A stretch of 5,712 bases of DNA, taken from Betaproteobacteria bacterium (GTDB taxonomy: Bacteria > Pseudomonadota > Gammaproteobacteria > Burkholderiales > SG8-39). Numbering within the stretch: the first letter of the stretch is position 1; each line of letters begins with the position of its first letter. The stretch is from assembly GCA_019245555.1 (NCBI GenBank), contig JAFARH010000066.1, positions 1 to 5,712 on the forward strand, in the 5' to 3' direction. Both the position numbers and the translations under genes were made by a program. Shown piece after piece: positions 1-5,712 of the stretch. Below the pieces are notes generated by a model, which worked only from the letters and a program-made list of their open reading frames with translations, was not told the DNA's origin and made no database searches.

Positions 1-310
1 GCAGCGCGAGAAAGACACCGAGGGCAAGGTTCCACCATGTCGGCCCGAGCTTCGCTGCGGCAATGGCGACGCCATAGCCGCCGATGCCGAAGAACATGGT
101 GTGGGCGAACGACACGATGCCGGTGTAGCCGAGCAGCAGGTCGTAGCTCGCGACGAGCAGGATGAAGACCGCGACCTTTGCCGCGACGTTGAGCGAGCGC
201 GTGCCCGGGAAGATGAAAGGCGCCGCGGCGAGCCCAATCAGGATAAGCACGAGCACCGCGGCCAACGCTTTGCTGCGCGGCAGATCGTTGGAGAGGAGCG
301 TGCGGATCAT
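1..310 (-). CDS. livM: Branched-chain amino acid-type ABC transporter permease LivM (partial, C-terminus beyond window)
   Basis: This is the second membrane permease of the HAAT-type importer; it pairs with LivH in the inner membrane to form the substrate channel. Only the first 103 residues are present, because the gene runs off the left edge. The sequence shows a hydrophobic helix at about residues 15-34 (AVLVLILIGLAAAPFIF), a second at about 43-60, and then the family's characteristic segment at about 61-80 (LGYTGIVSFAHTMFFGIGGY), matching the LivM 'GY.G..SFGHAAFFGIGAY' pattern. The ATG at 310 is the first usable start after the livH stop, leaving 7 bp between the genes. No strong Shine-Dalgarno sequence is visible, so translation is probably coupled to livH. 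It is the last transporter gene seen in the operon. The identification is firm; full length and substrate cannot be judged. Confidence 0.93.
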   Translation of the reverse strand, partial: MIRTLLSNDLPRSKALAAVLVLILIGLAAAPFIFPGTRSLNVAAKVAVFILLVASYDLLLGYTGIVSFAHTMFFGIGGYGVAIAAAKLGPTWWNLALGVFLAL

Positions 311-317
311 GAGCCGC

Positions 318-1289
318 TCATTTCCCTACAGGGTAAAGGCCGCGCGGGCGCCAGAGAAGGATCAGGACCATCAGGAGAATGTTCGAGCCGAGCGCGAGCT
401 TCGGCGCAACGTAGCCGATGTAATTGGCCATCAGGCCGACGAGCAGGGCGCCGACGAAGCAGCCGCCGACCGAGCCGAGGCCGCCGATGATGATCACGAT
501 GAAGATCACCACCATCACCTGCATGCCCATGCCGGCAGTGAGCGACTCCTGGTACATCGCCCACATCACGCCGCCGAGACCGGCGAGCGCGGAGCCGGCG
601 ACGAAAACGGCAACGAAAAGCCGCCGGATGCGATAGCCGAGCGACTCGACCATCTCGATGTTCTCGACGCCGGCACGGATCAGGAGGCCGAGCTTGGTGC
701 GGTTCAACACGAGCCACATCGCTCCGAATACGACCAGCCCGACGACCACCGCAAGCATCCGGTAGCGCTCGATCGCTGCGTCGCCAATGAGATAGGAGCC
801 GGTGAACGTCGCCGGCCGTGGCAAGGGAATCAGATCGGGTCCCCATACGACGTGGATCAGCTGCTCGCAGACGATGAGCCCGCCAGTGGTGACGAGGATC
901 TGCTTCAGGTGGTCGCCATATACCGGACGCACGACGACGCGCTCGAAGAACCATCCCAGGGCGGCCGCGAGCGCCATGGCGGCGATCACGCCCGGGACGA
1001 TCGCACTCAGGTTCGCGCTGAGCGACTGTGCCTGCATCGCCGGCTTCATCGCGAGGAGCACCGAGGCACCGGCGTAGGCGCCTACAGAGATGAACGCGCC
1101 ATGCGCGAAATTCATGACGTCCATCAAGCCGAACACGAGCGTCAGCCCCGAGGCCATTATGAAAATCATCATGCCCATGGCAAGGCCGGCGACGGTCAGC
1201 GTGACCCAGGTCGGCAGGCTTGGCACGAGCGGCAGCGCCGCGAGCGCGATGGCCGGGATCAGGACGAGCGGGAGCCACTTCCGGTTCAC
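318..1289 (-). CDS. livH: Branched-chain amino acid-type ABC transporter permease LivH
   Basis: This is an inner-membrane permease of the HAAT importer family (LivH type), partner of LivM. The 323-residue product is slightly longer than E. coli LivH (about 308). It has some eight hydrophobic segments and the family signature GLMDVMNFAHGAFISVGAY at about residues 54-72. A cytoplasmic loop at about 205-220 (RAGVENIEMVESLGYR) corresponds to the EAA-like loop that docks on the ATPases. The C-terminus (LLWRPRGLYPVGK) is typical of the family. The start is GTG at 1289, which shares a 4-bp GTGA overlap with the livF stop; this points to translational coupling, and no clear independent ribosome binding site is seen. 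A longer frame-shifted reading on the same strand (from 1338) lacks permease character and is not used. The transported substrate is not determined by this sequence. Confidence 0.95.
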   Translation of the reverse strand: MNRKWLPLVLIPAIALAALPLVPSLPTWVTLTVAGLAMGMMIFIMASGLTLVFGLMDVMNFAHGAFISVGAYAGASVLLAMKPAMQAQSLSANLSAIVPGVIAAMALAAALGWFFERVVVRPVYGDHLKQILVTTGGLIVCEQLIHVVWGPDLIPLPRPATFTGSYLIGDAAIERYRMLAVVVGLVVFGAMWLVLNRTKLGLLIRAGVENIEMVESLGYRIRRLFVAVFVAGSALAGLGGVMWAMYQESLTAGMGMQVMVVIFIVIIIGGLGSVGGCFVGALLVGLMANYIGYVAPKLALGSNILLMVLILLWRPRGLYPVGK

Positions 1290-2005
1290 TGGTGCGTATC
1301 CAGCGAAAGACCGAGCAGGCGCTGCTGCAACGTTTCATCGGCAGCGAGATCGGCCATCCGTCCGCGATGCACGATGCGCCCGGAGTCCATCACCGCGACG
1401 GCGTCGCCGAGCGACCGGGCGAAGTGGAAGTTCTGCTCGACGACGAGAAGCGTCGTGTCGCGCTTCAATTCCTGGAATGCGTCGATCATCGCCTGGATGA
1501 TCGCGGGTGCGAGACCCTTCGTCGGCTCGTCGACCAGCAGCAGTTTTCGCGGCTCGACGATCGCGCGCGAGATGGCGAGCATCTGCTTTTGGCCGCCGGA
1601 AAGATTGCCGGCGAGGCCGTGCCAGAACTTCTTCATTGCCGGGAAGAGCATGAAGATGCGATCGAGCCGCCGGTCATCCGGCTCGCCTTCGCGTGCGGCG
1701 ACGATGAGGTTCTCGCGTACCGTGAGGCCGGCGAAGATGCCCATGTTCTCCGGCACGTAGGCAATGCCGCGGCGGGCGAGAGCCGGCGTTTCCAGCGTTT
1801 GCACTTCACTTCCGTCAAAGCGAATCGTGCCGGCCGATGCGCGCCATAGACCCATGATCGTGCGGAGGCACGTGGTCTTCCCGGCGCCGTTGCGACCGAG
1901 AAGCATGGTGAGCGAGTTCCGTGCGACAGCGAAATCGACGCCGTGCAGGATGTGGTACTGCCCGATGTGCGTGTTGACGCCGCGAAGCTCTAGAAGGTCA
2001 GCCAC
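1286..2005 (-). CDS. livF: Branched-chain amino acid-type ABC transporter ATP-binding protein LivF
   Basis: This is one of the two cytoplasmic ATPases powering the importer. The 239-residue length is normal for LivF. The ABC motifs appear in order: Walker A GRNGAGKT at residues 37-44, Q-loop region VPENMGIF at 84-91, signature LSGGQ at 135-139, Walker B LLLVDEP at 155-161 followed by TKGLAP, and VVEQN in the switch region, where LivF proteins have Gln in place of the usual His. The Q-loop has the LivF-type Glu (VPE), but with ENMGIF instead of the common EGRRIF, which I take to mark a subgroup. The start is GTG at 2005, overlapping the end of livG by 8 bp. An AGGAGG lies 18 nt upstream inside livG, too far for normal use, while a GGGG run is closer. 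Coupled translation is likely. Confidence 0.95.
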   Translation of the reverse strand: MADLLELRGVNTHIGQYHILHGVDFAVARNSLTMLLGRNGAGKTTCLRTIMGLWRASAGTIRFDGSEVQTLETPALARRGIAYVPENMGIFAGLTVRENLIVAAREGEPDDRRLDRIFMLFPAMKKFWHGLAGNLSGGQKQMLAISRAIVEPRKLLLVDEPTKGLAPAIIQAMIDAFQELKRDTTLLVVEQNFHFARSLGDAVAVMDSGRIVHRGRMADLAADETLQQRLLGLSLDTHQ

Positions 2006-2753
2006 GAGCGACCCCGAGGTAAGCCTCCTGCACGATCGGCATGGCGATCACTTCGGCCGGCGCGCCTTCGGCGACGAGCTGGCCCTGGTGCAGGACGACG
2101 ATGCGATCAGCGAGCGAGCGCACCACGTCCATCTTGTGCTCGACGAGGAGCACCGTCTTGTTGCCCTGCGCTTTGATATGGCTGATGAGATCCAGGATCA
2201 CCGGCACCTCGTCGACGCTCATGCCGGCGGTCGGCTCGTCGAACATGAACACTTCCGGTTCGAGCGCGAGCAGGATCGCGACCTCGAGCTTGCGCTGGTC
2301 GCCGTGCGAGAGCGAAGCCGCGATGGTGTCGCGTTTCGACGTGAGCGCGACCCGCTCGAGATACTGCTCGGCGTGCCGGATGAGCTCGACGTGCGAGCTC
2401 CAAGTGACAAGGAGGCTCTTCCCCGCGTTGGCGCGCGCCTGCACCGCGAGGCGAACGTTTTCGAGTACTGAGAGGCGCGGGAACAGGTTCGTTAGCTGGA
2501 AAGCGCGCCCGATGCCGCGCTTCGTTCGGTGCGGCGCGCCCATCCGCGTGATGTCTTCGCCGAAAAGCAGCACCTGTCCGCTCGAGGCAGGCAGCTGCCC
2601 CGAGATCAGGTTGAAGTAGGTGGTCTTGCCCGCGCCGTTCGGTCCGACGATCGCGGTGAGCGTGCCCGGCTGAAACTCGCACGACACCGCGTCGACGGCG
2701 ACATGGCCGCCGAAGCGGATCGTGAGATCGCGGGTTTGAAGTACCGGGCTTAT
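1998..2753 (-). CDS. livG: Branched-chain amino acid-type ABC transporter ATP-binding protein LivG (apparent ATA start)
   Basis: This is the second cytoplasmic ATPase of the importer. Read from 2753 it has 251 residues, normal for LivG. The N-terminus (SPVLQTRDLTIRFGGHVAVD) is the expected first strand and A-loop, with F14 as the likely adenine-stacking residue. Then follow Walker A GPNGAGKT at 37-44, Q-loop RAFQLTNLFP (Q86), signature LSHGD at 148-152, Walker B VFMFDEP with D172/E173, and switch His206 in LLVEHKMD. The C-terminal QEAYLGV is typical of LivG. The first canonical start is GTG at 2687, which would delete 22 residues including the A-loop and has no Shine-Dalgarno sequence. No ATG, GTG or TTG lies in frame further upstream near the junction. 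The chosen start is ATA at 2753, overlapping the TAA stop of the binding-protein gene; it is an inference. The product identity is firm, the start codon is not. Confidence 0.9.
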   Translation of the reverse strand: MSPVLQTRDLTIRFGGHVAVDAVSCEFQPGTLTAIVGPNGAGKTTYFNLISGQLPASSGQVLLFGEDITRMGAPHRTKRGIGRAFQLTNLFPRLSVLENVRLAVQARANAGKSLLVTWSSHVELIRHAEQYLERVALTSKRDTIAASLSHGDQRKLEVAILLALEPEVFMFDEPTAGMSVDEVPVILDLISHIKAQGNKTVLLVEHKMDVVRSLADRIVVLHQGQLVAEGAPAEVIAMPIVQEAYLGVARG

Positions 2754-3934
2754 TTCTTGACCCGGATGGGGACCTTCATTTCGTCGGGCTTGATCTCGCG
2801 TACGAGCTGTGGGATCGCCCAGTCGACGTTCGGGTCGACCTTGATCTTGAAGTGGTACATCGACTGCATCGCCTGGTGGTCTTCCTTGCGGAAGGTCATG
2901 CGGCCCTTCGGCGTGTCGAAGGACATCCCCTCCATCGCGGCGATCAGCTTCTCGGTGTCGGTCGTGCCCGCTTTCTTCAGCGCCTCGACGACCGCCATCG
3001 CCGCGGCCATGCCGCCCGCGGTGAAGAAGTCAGGCGGGGAGTCGAAGCGGCGCTTGTGCTCGGCGACGAGCCAGTCGTTCACTTTGTTCTTCGGGCTCTC
3101 GTAGTAGTAATAGGTCGCGCCTTCCATTCCCGGTACCGCCTTGTAGACGGCGAGCGCGGGCAGGATGTTGCCGCCGCTCGCAATCTCGATGTTGAAGCGC
3201 TCGGGCTTGAGGTCGGCGAGCTTGCCGACGGGTGTCTGCCCGGCCCAGATGACGAAGATCACCTTGCGGCCTTGCTTGTCCTTGAGCGCGTTGAAGATGC
3301 GCTCGGCCGGCGCGGTGAAGTCCGTCGTCGCCTGCGGCGCGTACTCTTCATGCACGATCTCGGCGCCGGTGCCAGCGAGGGCGTCCTTGAATGCCTTCAC
3401 GCCGTCACGCCCGAACGCGTAGTCCTGCGCGAGCGTCGCGATGACCGTACCTTTCTTGCCAATCGCGACAGCGTTCGCAATGGCGTCCTGCGACGAGCTG
3501 CGGCCGGTGCGGAAGATATAGCGGTTCCACGCCTCGCCGGTGATCTGATCGGCGACCGCAGGTTCCACCAGCAAGATCTTTTTCGCCTCCTCGGCGACGG
3601 GCAGCATGGCGAGAGCGACGCCCGAGCTCGTCGGGCCAATCGCAAGGTCGACCTTGTCGTCGCCGTACGCAGCGGCGAGTTGCGCCTTGCCCACATCGGG
3701 TTTGGTCTGGCTGTCCTTCTCGATCACCACGATCTTGCGGCCGAGCACTTCCATCCGGCCGCCGGTCGCGTACGCGAACCCCAGCATCAGGCCGTTCTGC
3801 GTCTGCTTGGCATAGGCCTCGAGCGGGCCGGTCTTGTCGTAAACGTGAGCGATGCGGATTTCTTTGGACTGGGCGTAGGCCAACCCAGTCAGCGCCGCTA
3901 GTGAGCACGCGGCAAGCGTTGCATGCAGCTTCAT
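2750..3934 (-). CDS. Periplasmic substrate-binding protein of HAAT-type ABC transporter (LivK-like)
   Basis: This periplasmic ligand receptor is the first gene of the transporter set. The 394-residue product begins with a Sec signal peptide: Lys2, a hydrophobic core to about residue 19, and a likely cleavage site after AYA at 19-21 (AYA|QS). The mature protein is a type I periplasmic-binding fold (Peripla_BP_6 / LivK-like). It opens with IRIAHVYDKTGPLEAYAKQ and has the GPTSSGVALAMLPVAEE segment where the family contacts ligand, followed by the second lobe (ATLAQDYAFGRDGVKAFKDAL). I chose ATG at 3934 because it gives a clean signal peptide and has a Shine-Dalgarno sequence 8 nt upstream; a TTG start at 3964 would add ten residues without benefit. 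Its TAA stop overlaps the start region of livG. Substrate is unknown: such receptors bind branched-chain amino acids, but also aromatic acids, amides or urea. Confidence 0.92.
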   Translation of the reverse strand: MKLHATLAACSLAALTGLAYAQSKEIRIAHVYDKTGPLEAYAKQTQNGLMLGFAYATGGRMEVLGRKIVVIEKDSQTKPDVGKAQLAAAYGDDKVDLAIGPTSSGVALAMLPVAEEAKKILLVEPAVADQITGEAWNRYIFRTGRSSSQDAIANAVAIGKKGTVIATLAQDYAFGRDGVKAFKDALAGTGAEIVHEEYAPQATTDFTAPAERIFNALKDKQGRKVIFVIWAGQTPVGKLADLKPERFNIEIASGGNILPALAVYKAVPGMEGATYYYYESPKNKVNDWLVAEHKRRFDSPPDFFTAGGMAAAMAVVEALKKAGTTDTEKLIAAMEGMSFDTPKGRMTFRKEDHQAMQSMYHFKIKVDPNVDWAIPQLVREIKPDEMKVPIRVKK

Positions 3935-3940
3935 CTTTCT

Positions 3941-3947
3941 TTCCCCT
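3941..3947 (-). promoter_or_regulatory. Shine-Dalgarno site of the binding-protein gene
   Basis: AGGGGAA on the minus strand, with eight bases between the G-run and the ATG at 3934. This is the clearest ribosome binding site in the transporter cluster. It decides the start in favour of ATG 3934 over the upstream TTG at 3964, which would place this site inside the coding region. Confidence 0.7.
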
Positions 3948-3984
3948 ATTTGAAAAGACCCCAACGCGCGATTCTATTCCGGCG

Positions 3985-5136
3985 CTATTCCGCGCGGGCC
4001 TGTGGTTTGGGCCGGCGTCCGACCGTGACGGTCGCGTCGACATCCTGGCCCCGGCGCTTCAGCCGCACCTTCGCGGACTGTCCCGGCGCGAGCGCGGCGA
4101 CAAGGTTCAGCATCCCCGTTTGATCGGCGACGAGCTTGCCTTGCACCTCCACCGCCACATCGCCGGCCTTGATGCCCGCCTTGTCTGCCGGGCCGCCGCG
4201 GAGCACGCCCGCGATGAGCGCACCGCGCGTGCTGTCGAGATTGAGGGATTCAGCGATCGGCGGCGTGACGTCCTGGAGCTCGACGCCGATCCAGCCGCGC
4301 GTCACGCTGCCGGTCTTCACGATCTGGTCGAGCACCATCTTGGCCGTCGATACCGGGATGGCGAAGCCGATGCCTGCCGAGCCGCCATTACCGGTGAAGA
4401 TCGCGGTATTGATGCCGACGAGATTCCCCGATGCGTCGATCAGCGCGCCACCGGAATTTCCCGGGTTGATTGCTGCATCGGTCTGGATGAAGTTCTCGAA
4501 GGTGCTGACGCCGAGCCCCGAGCGTCCCAGCGCGGACACGATTCCCAGCGTGACCGTATGGCCCAGGTTGAAGGGATTGCCGATGGCGAGGACGACGTCG
4601 CCGACGCGAAGAACCTCCGACGAGCCGAAGCTGATCGTTGGCAAATCCTCGGAGTCGACGCGCAGCACGGCGAGATCGGTCTCGGGGTCGTTGCCGACGA
4701 CTTTTGCCAGGAGTTTCTTCCCGTCGGCGAGCGCCACTTCGATTTCATCGGCCGCTTCCACGACATGGTTGTTCGTGAGCACGTAGCCCGTTGCGCTGAC
4801 GATCACGCCGGAGCCGAGGCTCGAGGCGCGTTGCGTGTCGTCCGAGAACTGATCACCAAAAAACCGGCGGAAGATCGGGTCATTCAAGAGCGGATGCCGC
4901 GGCGAGCGGATCTGCTTGGTGCTGGAGATGTTGACGACCGATGGACTCGCCCGCTGCACGGCGTCGCCATAGCTATTCGTGGCCGGCGCGGAGGATGCGG
5001 AGCCGCTCGCGCGCACGGCAACACCCGGCGTGGTGTTACGCGACGGCAGCCACTCGGGTCGGAAGGTCGTGACAACAAAAAGCGCGGCTACGGCAATCGT
5101 CGTGGCCTGCGCGAATATGAGCCAGAGGCGCAACAT
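3985..5136 (-). CDS. degS: Membrane-anchored HtrA/DegS-like serine endoprotease with one PDZ domain
   Basis: This is a trypsin-like (S1C, HtrA family) protease predicted to be anchored in the inner membrane and face the periplasm. The 383 residues show an N-terminal hydrophobic anchor at about 4-24, and a Ser/Ala-rich linker at about 40-55. The protease domain carries the triad His124 (TNNHVVEA), Asp154 (ETDLAVLRV) and Ser228 (NPGNSGGALI). A single PDZ domain lies at about 275-370 (RGWIGVELQDVTPP ... GGPADKAGIKAGDV). One PDZ plus a membrane anchor is the DegS architecture; DegP and DegQ carry two. DegS cleaves the anti-sigma factor RseA in enterobacteria, but whether this protein does so here is unknown. 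The start is ATG at 5136; no strong ribosome binding site precedes it. It is divergent from petA and lies 50 bp upstream of the transporter genes on the same strand. The family is certain; the DegS versus AlgW/HhoB label is tentative. Confidence 0.93.
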   Translation of the reverse strand: MLRLWLIFAQATTIAVAALFVVTTFRPEWLPSRNTTPGVAVRASGSASSAPATNSYGDAVQRASPSVVNISSTKQIRSPRHPLLNDPIFRRFFGDQFSDDTQRASSLGSGVIVSATGYVLTNNHVVEAADEIEVALADGKKLLAKVVGNDPETDLAVLRVDSEDLPTISFGSSEVLRVGDVVLAIGNPFNLGHTVTLGIVSALGRSGLGVSTFENFIQTDAAINPGNSGGALIDASGNLVGINTAIFTGNGGSAGIGFAIPVSTAKMVLDQIVKTGSVTRGWIGVELQDVTPPIAESLNLDSTRGALIAGVLRGGPADKAGIKAGDVAVEVQGKLVADQTGMLNLVAALAPGQSAKVRLKRRGQDVDATVTVGRRPKPQARAE

Positions 5137-5149
5137 CGGGGAGGCGCTA

Positions 5150-5155
5150 AGTATA
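5150..5155 (-). promoter_or_regulatory. Possible -10 element for the protease gene
   Basis: TATACT on the minus strand, ending 13 bp before the protease ATG. No convincing -35 hexamer lies 16-18 bp upstream (CTTAGT or TTAGTT at best). If used, the mRNA leader would be only about 6 nt, so this is a weak candidate. Confidence 0.25.
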
Positions 5156-5174
5156 CAAAAATCCCTTTGAAAAC

Positions 5175-5184
5175 TAAGCGCTTA
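5175..5184. repeat. Perfect 10-bp palindrome TAAGCGCTTA between divergent genes
   Basis: TAAGCGCTTA is its own reverse complement and sits 12 bp upstream of the petA -35 and 20 bp upstream of the protease -10 candidate. That is a plausible place for a dimeric regulator to bind. It is short and could arise by chance; I do not recognise it as a known operator. Confidence 0.3.
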
Positions 5185-5196
5185 CGCGCGAAATCG

Positions 5197-5225
5197 TGGA
5201 CAAGCCAAGTGCTCGTCGTTACAAT
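5197..5225 (+). promoter_or_regulatory. Sigma70-type promoter for petA
   Basis: The -35 TGGACA (5197-5202) matches TTGACA at five of six positions. It is followed by a 17-bp spacer and -10 TACAAT (5220-5225), also five of six. Transcription would begin near 5232, giving a 5' leader of about 32 nt before the petA ATG. Both hexamers and the optimal spacing are visible; use of the promoter is inferred. Confidence 0.7.
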
Positions 5226-5263
5226 CGCGGACTTTCGCGCCTACCTATAAGAACTCCATCTTC

Positions 5264-5712
5264 ATGAACGACAACGAGAAAGTAGATCCGAAGGTGAACC
5301 GCGCGCGGCGCAACTTGGTCGTCGCGACTTCCGTAGTAGGCGGTGCAGCTGGCGTCGGCGCAGCAGTGCCCTTCGCCGCAAGCATGTGGCCCTCGGAGCG
5401 CGCACGCGCTGCGGGCGCGCCGGTTGAGGTCGATCTCTCGCGGGTCGCACCCGGCGAGCTCAACGTGATTGAGTGGCGCGGCAAGCCCGTGTGGGTGCTG
5501 AAGCGTACGAAAGAGATGCTCGAGTCGTTGAAGAAAGTCGAGCCGCGTCTTTCTGACCCGGATTCCAAGGCCTCCGATCAGCCAAAGTACGCGGAAAACG
5601 AATATCGCTCGCGGAATCCTGACCTCCTCGTGCTGGTGGGCGTATGCACCCATCTCGGGTGCTCGCCGCAGGAGAAGCCGGCCGAAGCGAAGGCGGAGAT
5701 GGGTGCCGACTG
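5264..5712 (+). CDS. petA: Ubiquinol-cytochrome c reductase iron-sulfur subunit (Rieske protein), partial
   Basis: This is the Rieske [2Fe-2S] subunit of the cytochrome bc1 complex, which carries electrons from ubiquinol to cytochrome c1 on the periplasmic side of the inner membrane. The 149 residues present include a twin-arginine-type N-terminus (RARRNLVVATSVVGG at 13-27) leading into a single membrane anchor at about 18-40. A linker and the start of the Rieske domain follow, with the first cluster-binding motif CTHLGC (Cys128, His130, Cys133). The second motif, expected as CPCHGS, lies beyond the right edge. The stretch NEYRSRNPDLLVLVGVCTHLGC is typical of proteobacterial PetA. The ATG at 5264 directly precedes the Tat-like region; only a weak AAGAA (5249-5253) serves as ribosome binding site. 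The gene has its own promoter and is probably followed by petB and petC outside the window. The C-terminus is cut by the window edge. Confidence 0.95.
   Translation, partial: MNDNEKVDPKVNRARRNLVVATSVVGGAAGVGAAVPFAASMWPSERARAAGAPVEVDLSRVAPGELNVIEWRGKPVWVLKRTKEMLESLKKVEPRLSDPDSKASDQPKYAENEYRSRNPDLLVLVGVCTHLGCSPQEKPAEAKAEMGAD

Larger units (their letters stand above)
5137..5263. other. Divergent intergenic region between the protease gene and petA
   Basis: A 127-bp spacer more AT-rich than its surroundings, holding the 5' control regions of two divergently read genes. It contains the petA promoter, a 10-bp perfect palindrome, and a weak -10-like element facing the protease. No gene and no terminator hairpin were seen. 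Confidence 0.8.

Noticed and set aside
307..1338. A 343-codon minus-strand frame overlapping livH in another phase
   Set aside because: livH in its own frame has the transmembrane helices and signature motif, whereas this frame is Arg/Pro/Ala-rich with no membrane segments.
162..1760. A 532-codon open frame on the plus strand opposite livH and livF, rich in Arg, Glu, Asp and His
   Set aside because: It lies wholly antisense to two genes with clear family motifs. Its composition (long runs of charged residues and His) is what the complement of GC-rich membrane and ATPase codons gives. No domain is recognisable.
1998..2687. livG starting at GTG 2687 (229 residues)
   Set aside because: This start loses the conserved N-terminal strand and A-loop that are still encoded in frame immediately upstream, and no Shine-Dalgarno sequence precedes the GTG.
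2852..3901. A 349-codon plus-strand open frame opposite the binding-protein gene
   Set aside because: It mirrors the real gene's codon structure, has a low-complexity Arg/Leu/Val/His composition and no recognisable fold. It is a high-GC shadow frame.
3905..3934. Possible lipobox (LAAC) in the binding-protein signal peptide, suggesting a lipoprotein
   Set aside because: The Cys is at residue 10, with no complete hydrophobic core before it; the hydrophobic stretch continues to an ordinary AYA cleavage site.
3934..3964. TTG 3964 as the start of the binding-protein gene
   Set aside because: It would add ten residues (Glu, Arg, Lys and others) before an already complete signal peptide, and would place the good Shine-Dalgarno sequence inside the coding region.
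5167..5195. TTGAAA at 5167-5172 as the petA -35
   Set aside because: The hexamer 17 bp downstream (GAAATC) matches the -10 consensus at only two positions, while TGGACA-17-TACAAT further downstream is far better.
3901..5250. A 449-codon plus-strand open frame opposite the protease gene
   Set aside because: It is antisense to a protease with an intact catalytic triad and PDZ domain, and the predicted protein is Arg/Asp/His-rich without any motif. It also runs through the petA promoter.
5219..5653. A 144-codon minus-strand frame opposite petA
   Set aside because: The plus strand encodes a clear Rieske protein with CTHLGC and a Tat-type signal. The minus-strand frame has no motif and would cover the petA promoter.

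Overview
The window looks like part of a chromosome from a GC-rich proteobacterium, most likely a betaproteobacterium. This rests on the high-GC codon use, the style of the Rieske protein, and a DegS-like protease lying head-to-head with petA. I have run no database search, so the taxonomic placement is an inference.

Layout. Most of the window (1-5136) is read from the minus strand. In the direction of transcription the order is: a membrane-anchored HtrA/DegS-type serine protease (5136-3985); a 50-bp gap; then a complete branched-chain-amino-acid-type (HAAT family) ABC importer. The importer genes are the periplasmic binding protein (3934-2750), livG ATPase (2753-1998), livF ATPase (2005-1286), livH permease (1289-318) and livM permease (310 to the left edge, truncated by the window). 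The transporter genes overlap or nearly abut (shared 4- and 8-bp junctions, one 7-bp gap), as expected of a translationally coupled operon. At the right end petA, encoding the Rieske iron-sulfur subunit of the cytochrome bc1 complex, is read from the plus strand (5264 to the right edge, truncated). It is divergent from the protease across a 127-bp intergenic region holding a good sigma70-type promoter for petA and a perfect 10-bp palindrome.

How the genes work together. The binding protein captures a ligand (an amino acid or small organic acid; specificity cannot be read from sequence) in the periplasm. LivH and LivM form the membrane channel, and LivG and LivF hydrolyse ATP to drive import. 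The protease is an envelope quality-control or stress-signalling enzyme and PetA belongs to the respiratory chain; neither has an obvious mechanistic tie to the transporter.

The most notable point is the start of livG. Homology-like sequence extends 22 codons upstream of the first canonical start (GTG at 2687), and no ATG, GTG or TTG exists in that stretch. The natural start position is an ATA codon that overlaps the TAA stop of the binding-protein gene. This is what a single G-to-A change in a classic ATGA stop/start overlap would produce. I found no mobile element, CRISPR array, tRNA or rRNA, and no sign of an undescribed system; the rest is conserved housekeeping and transport content.
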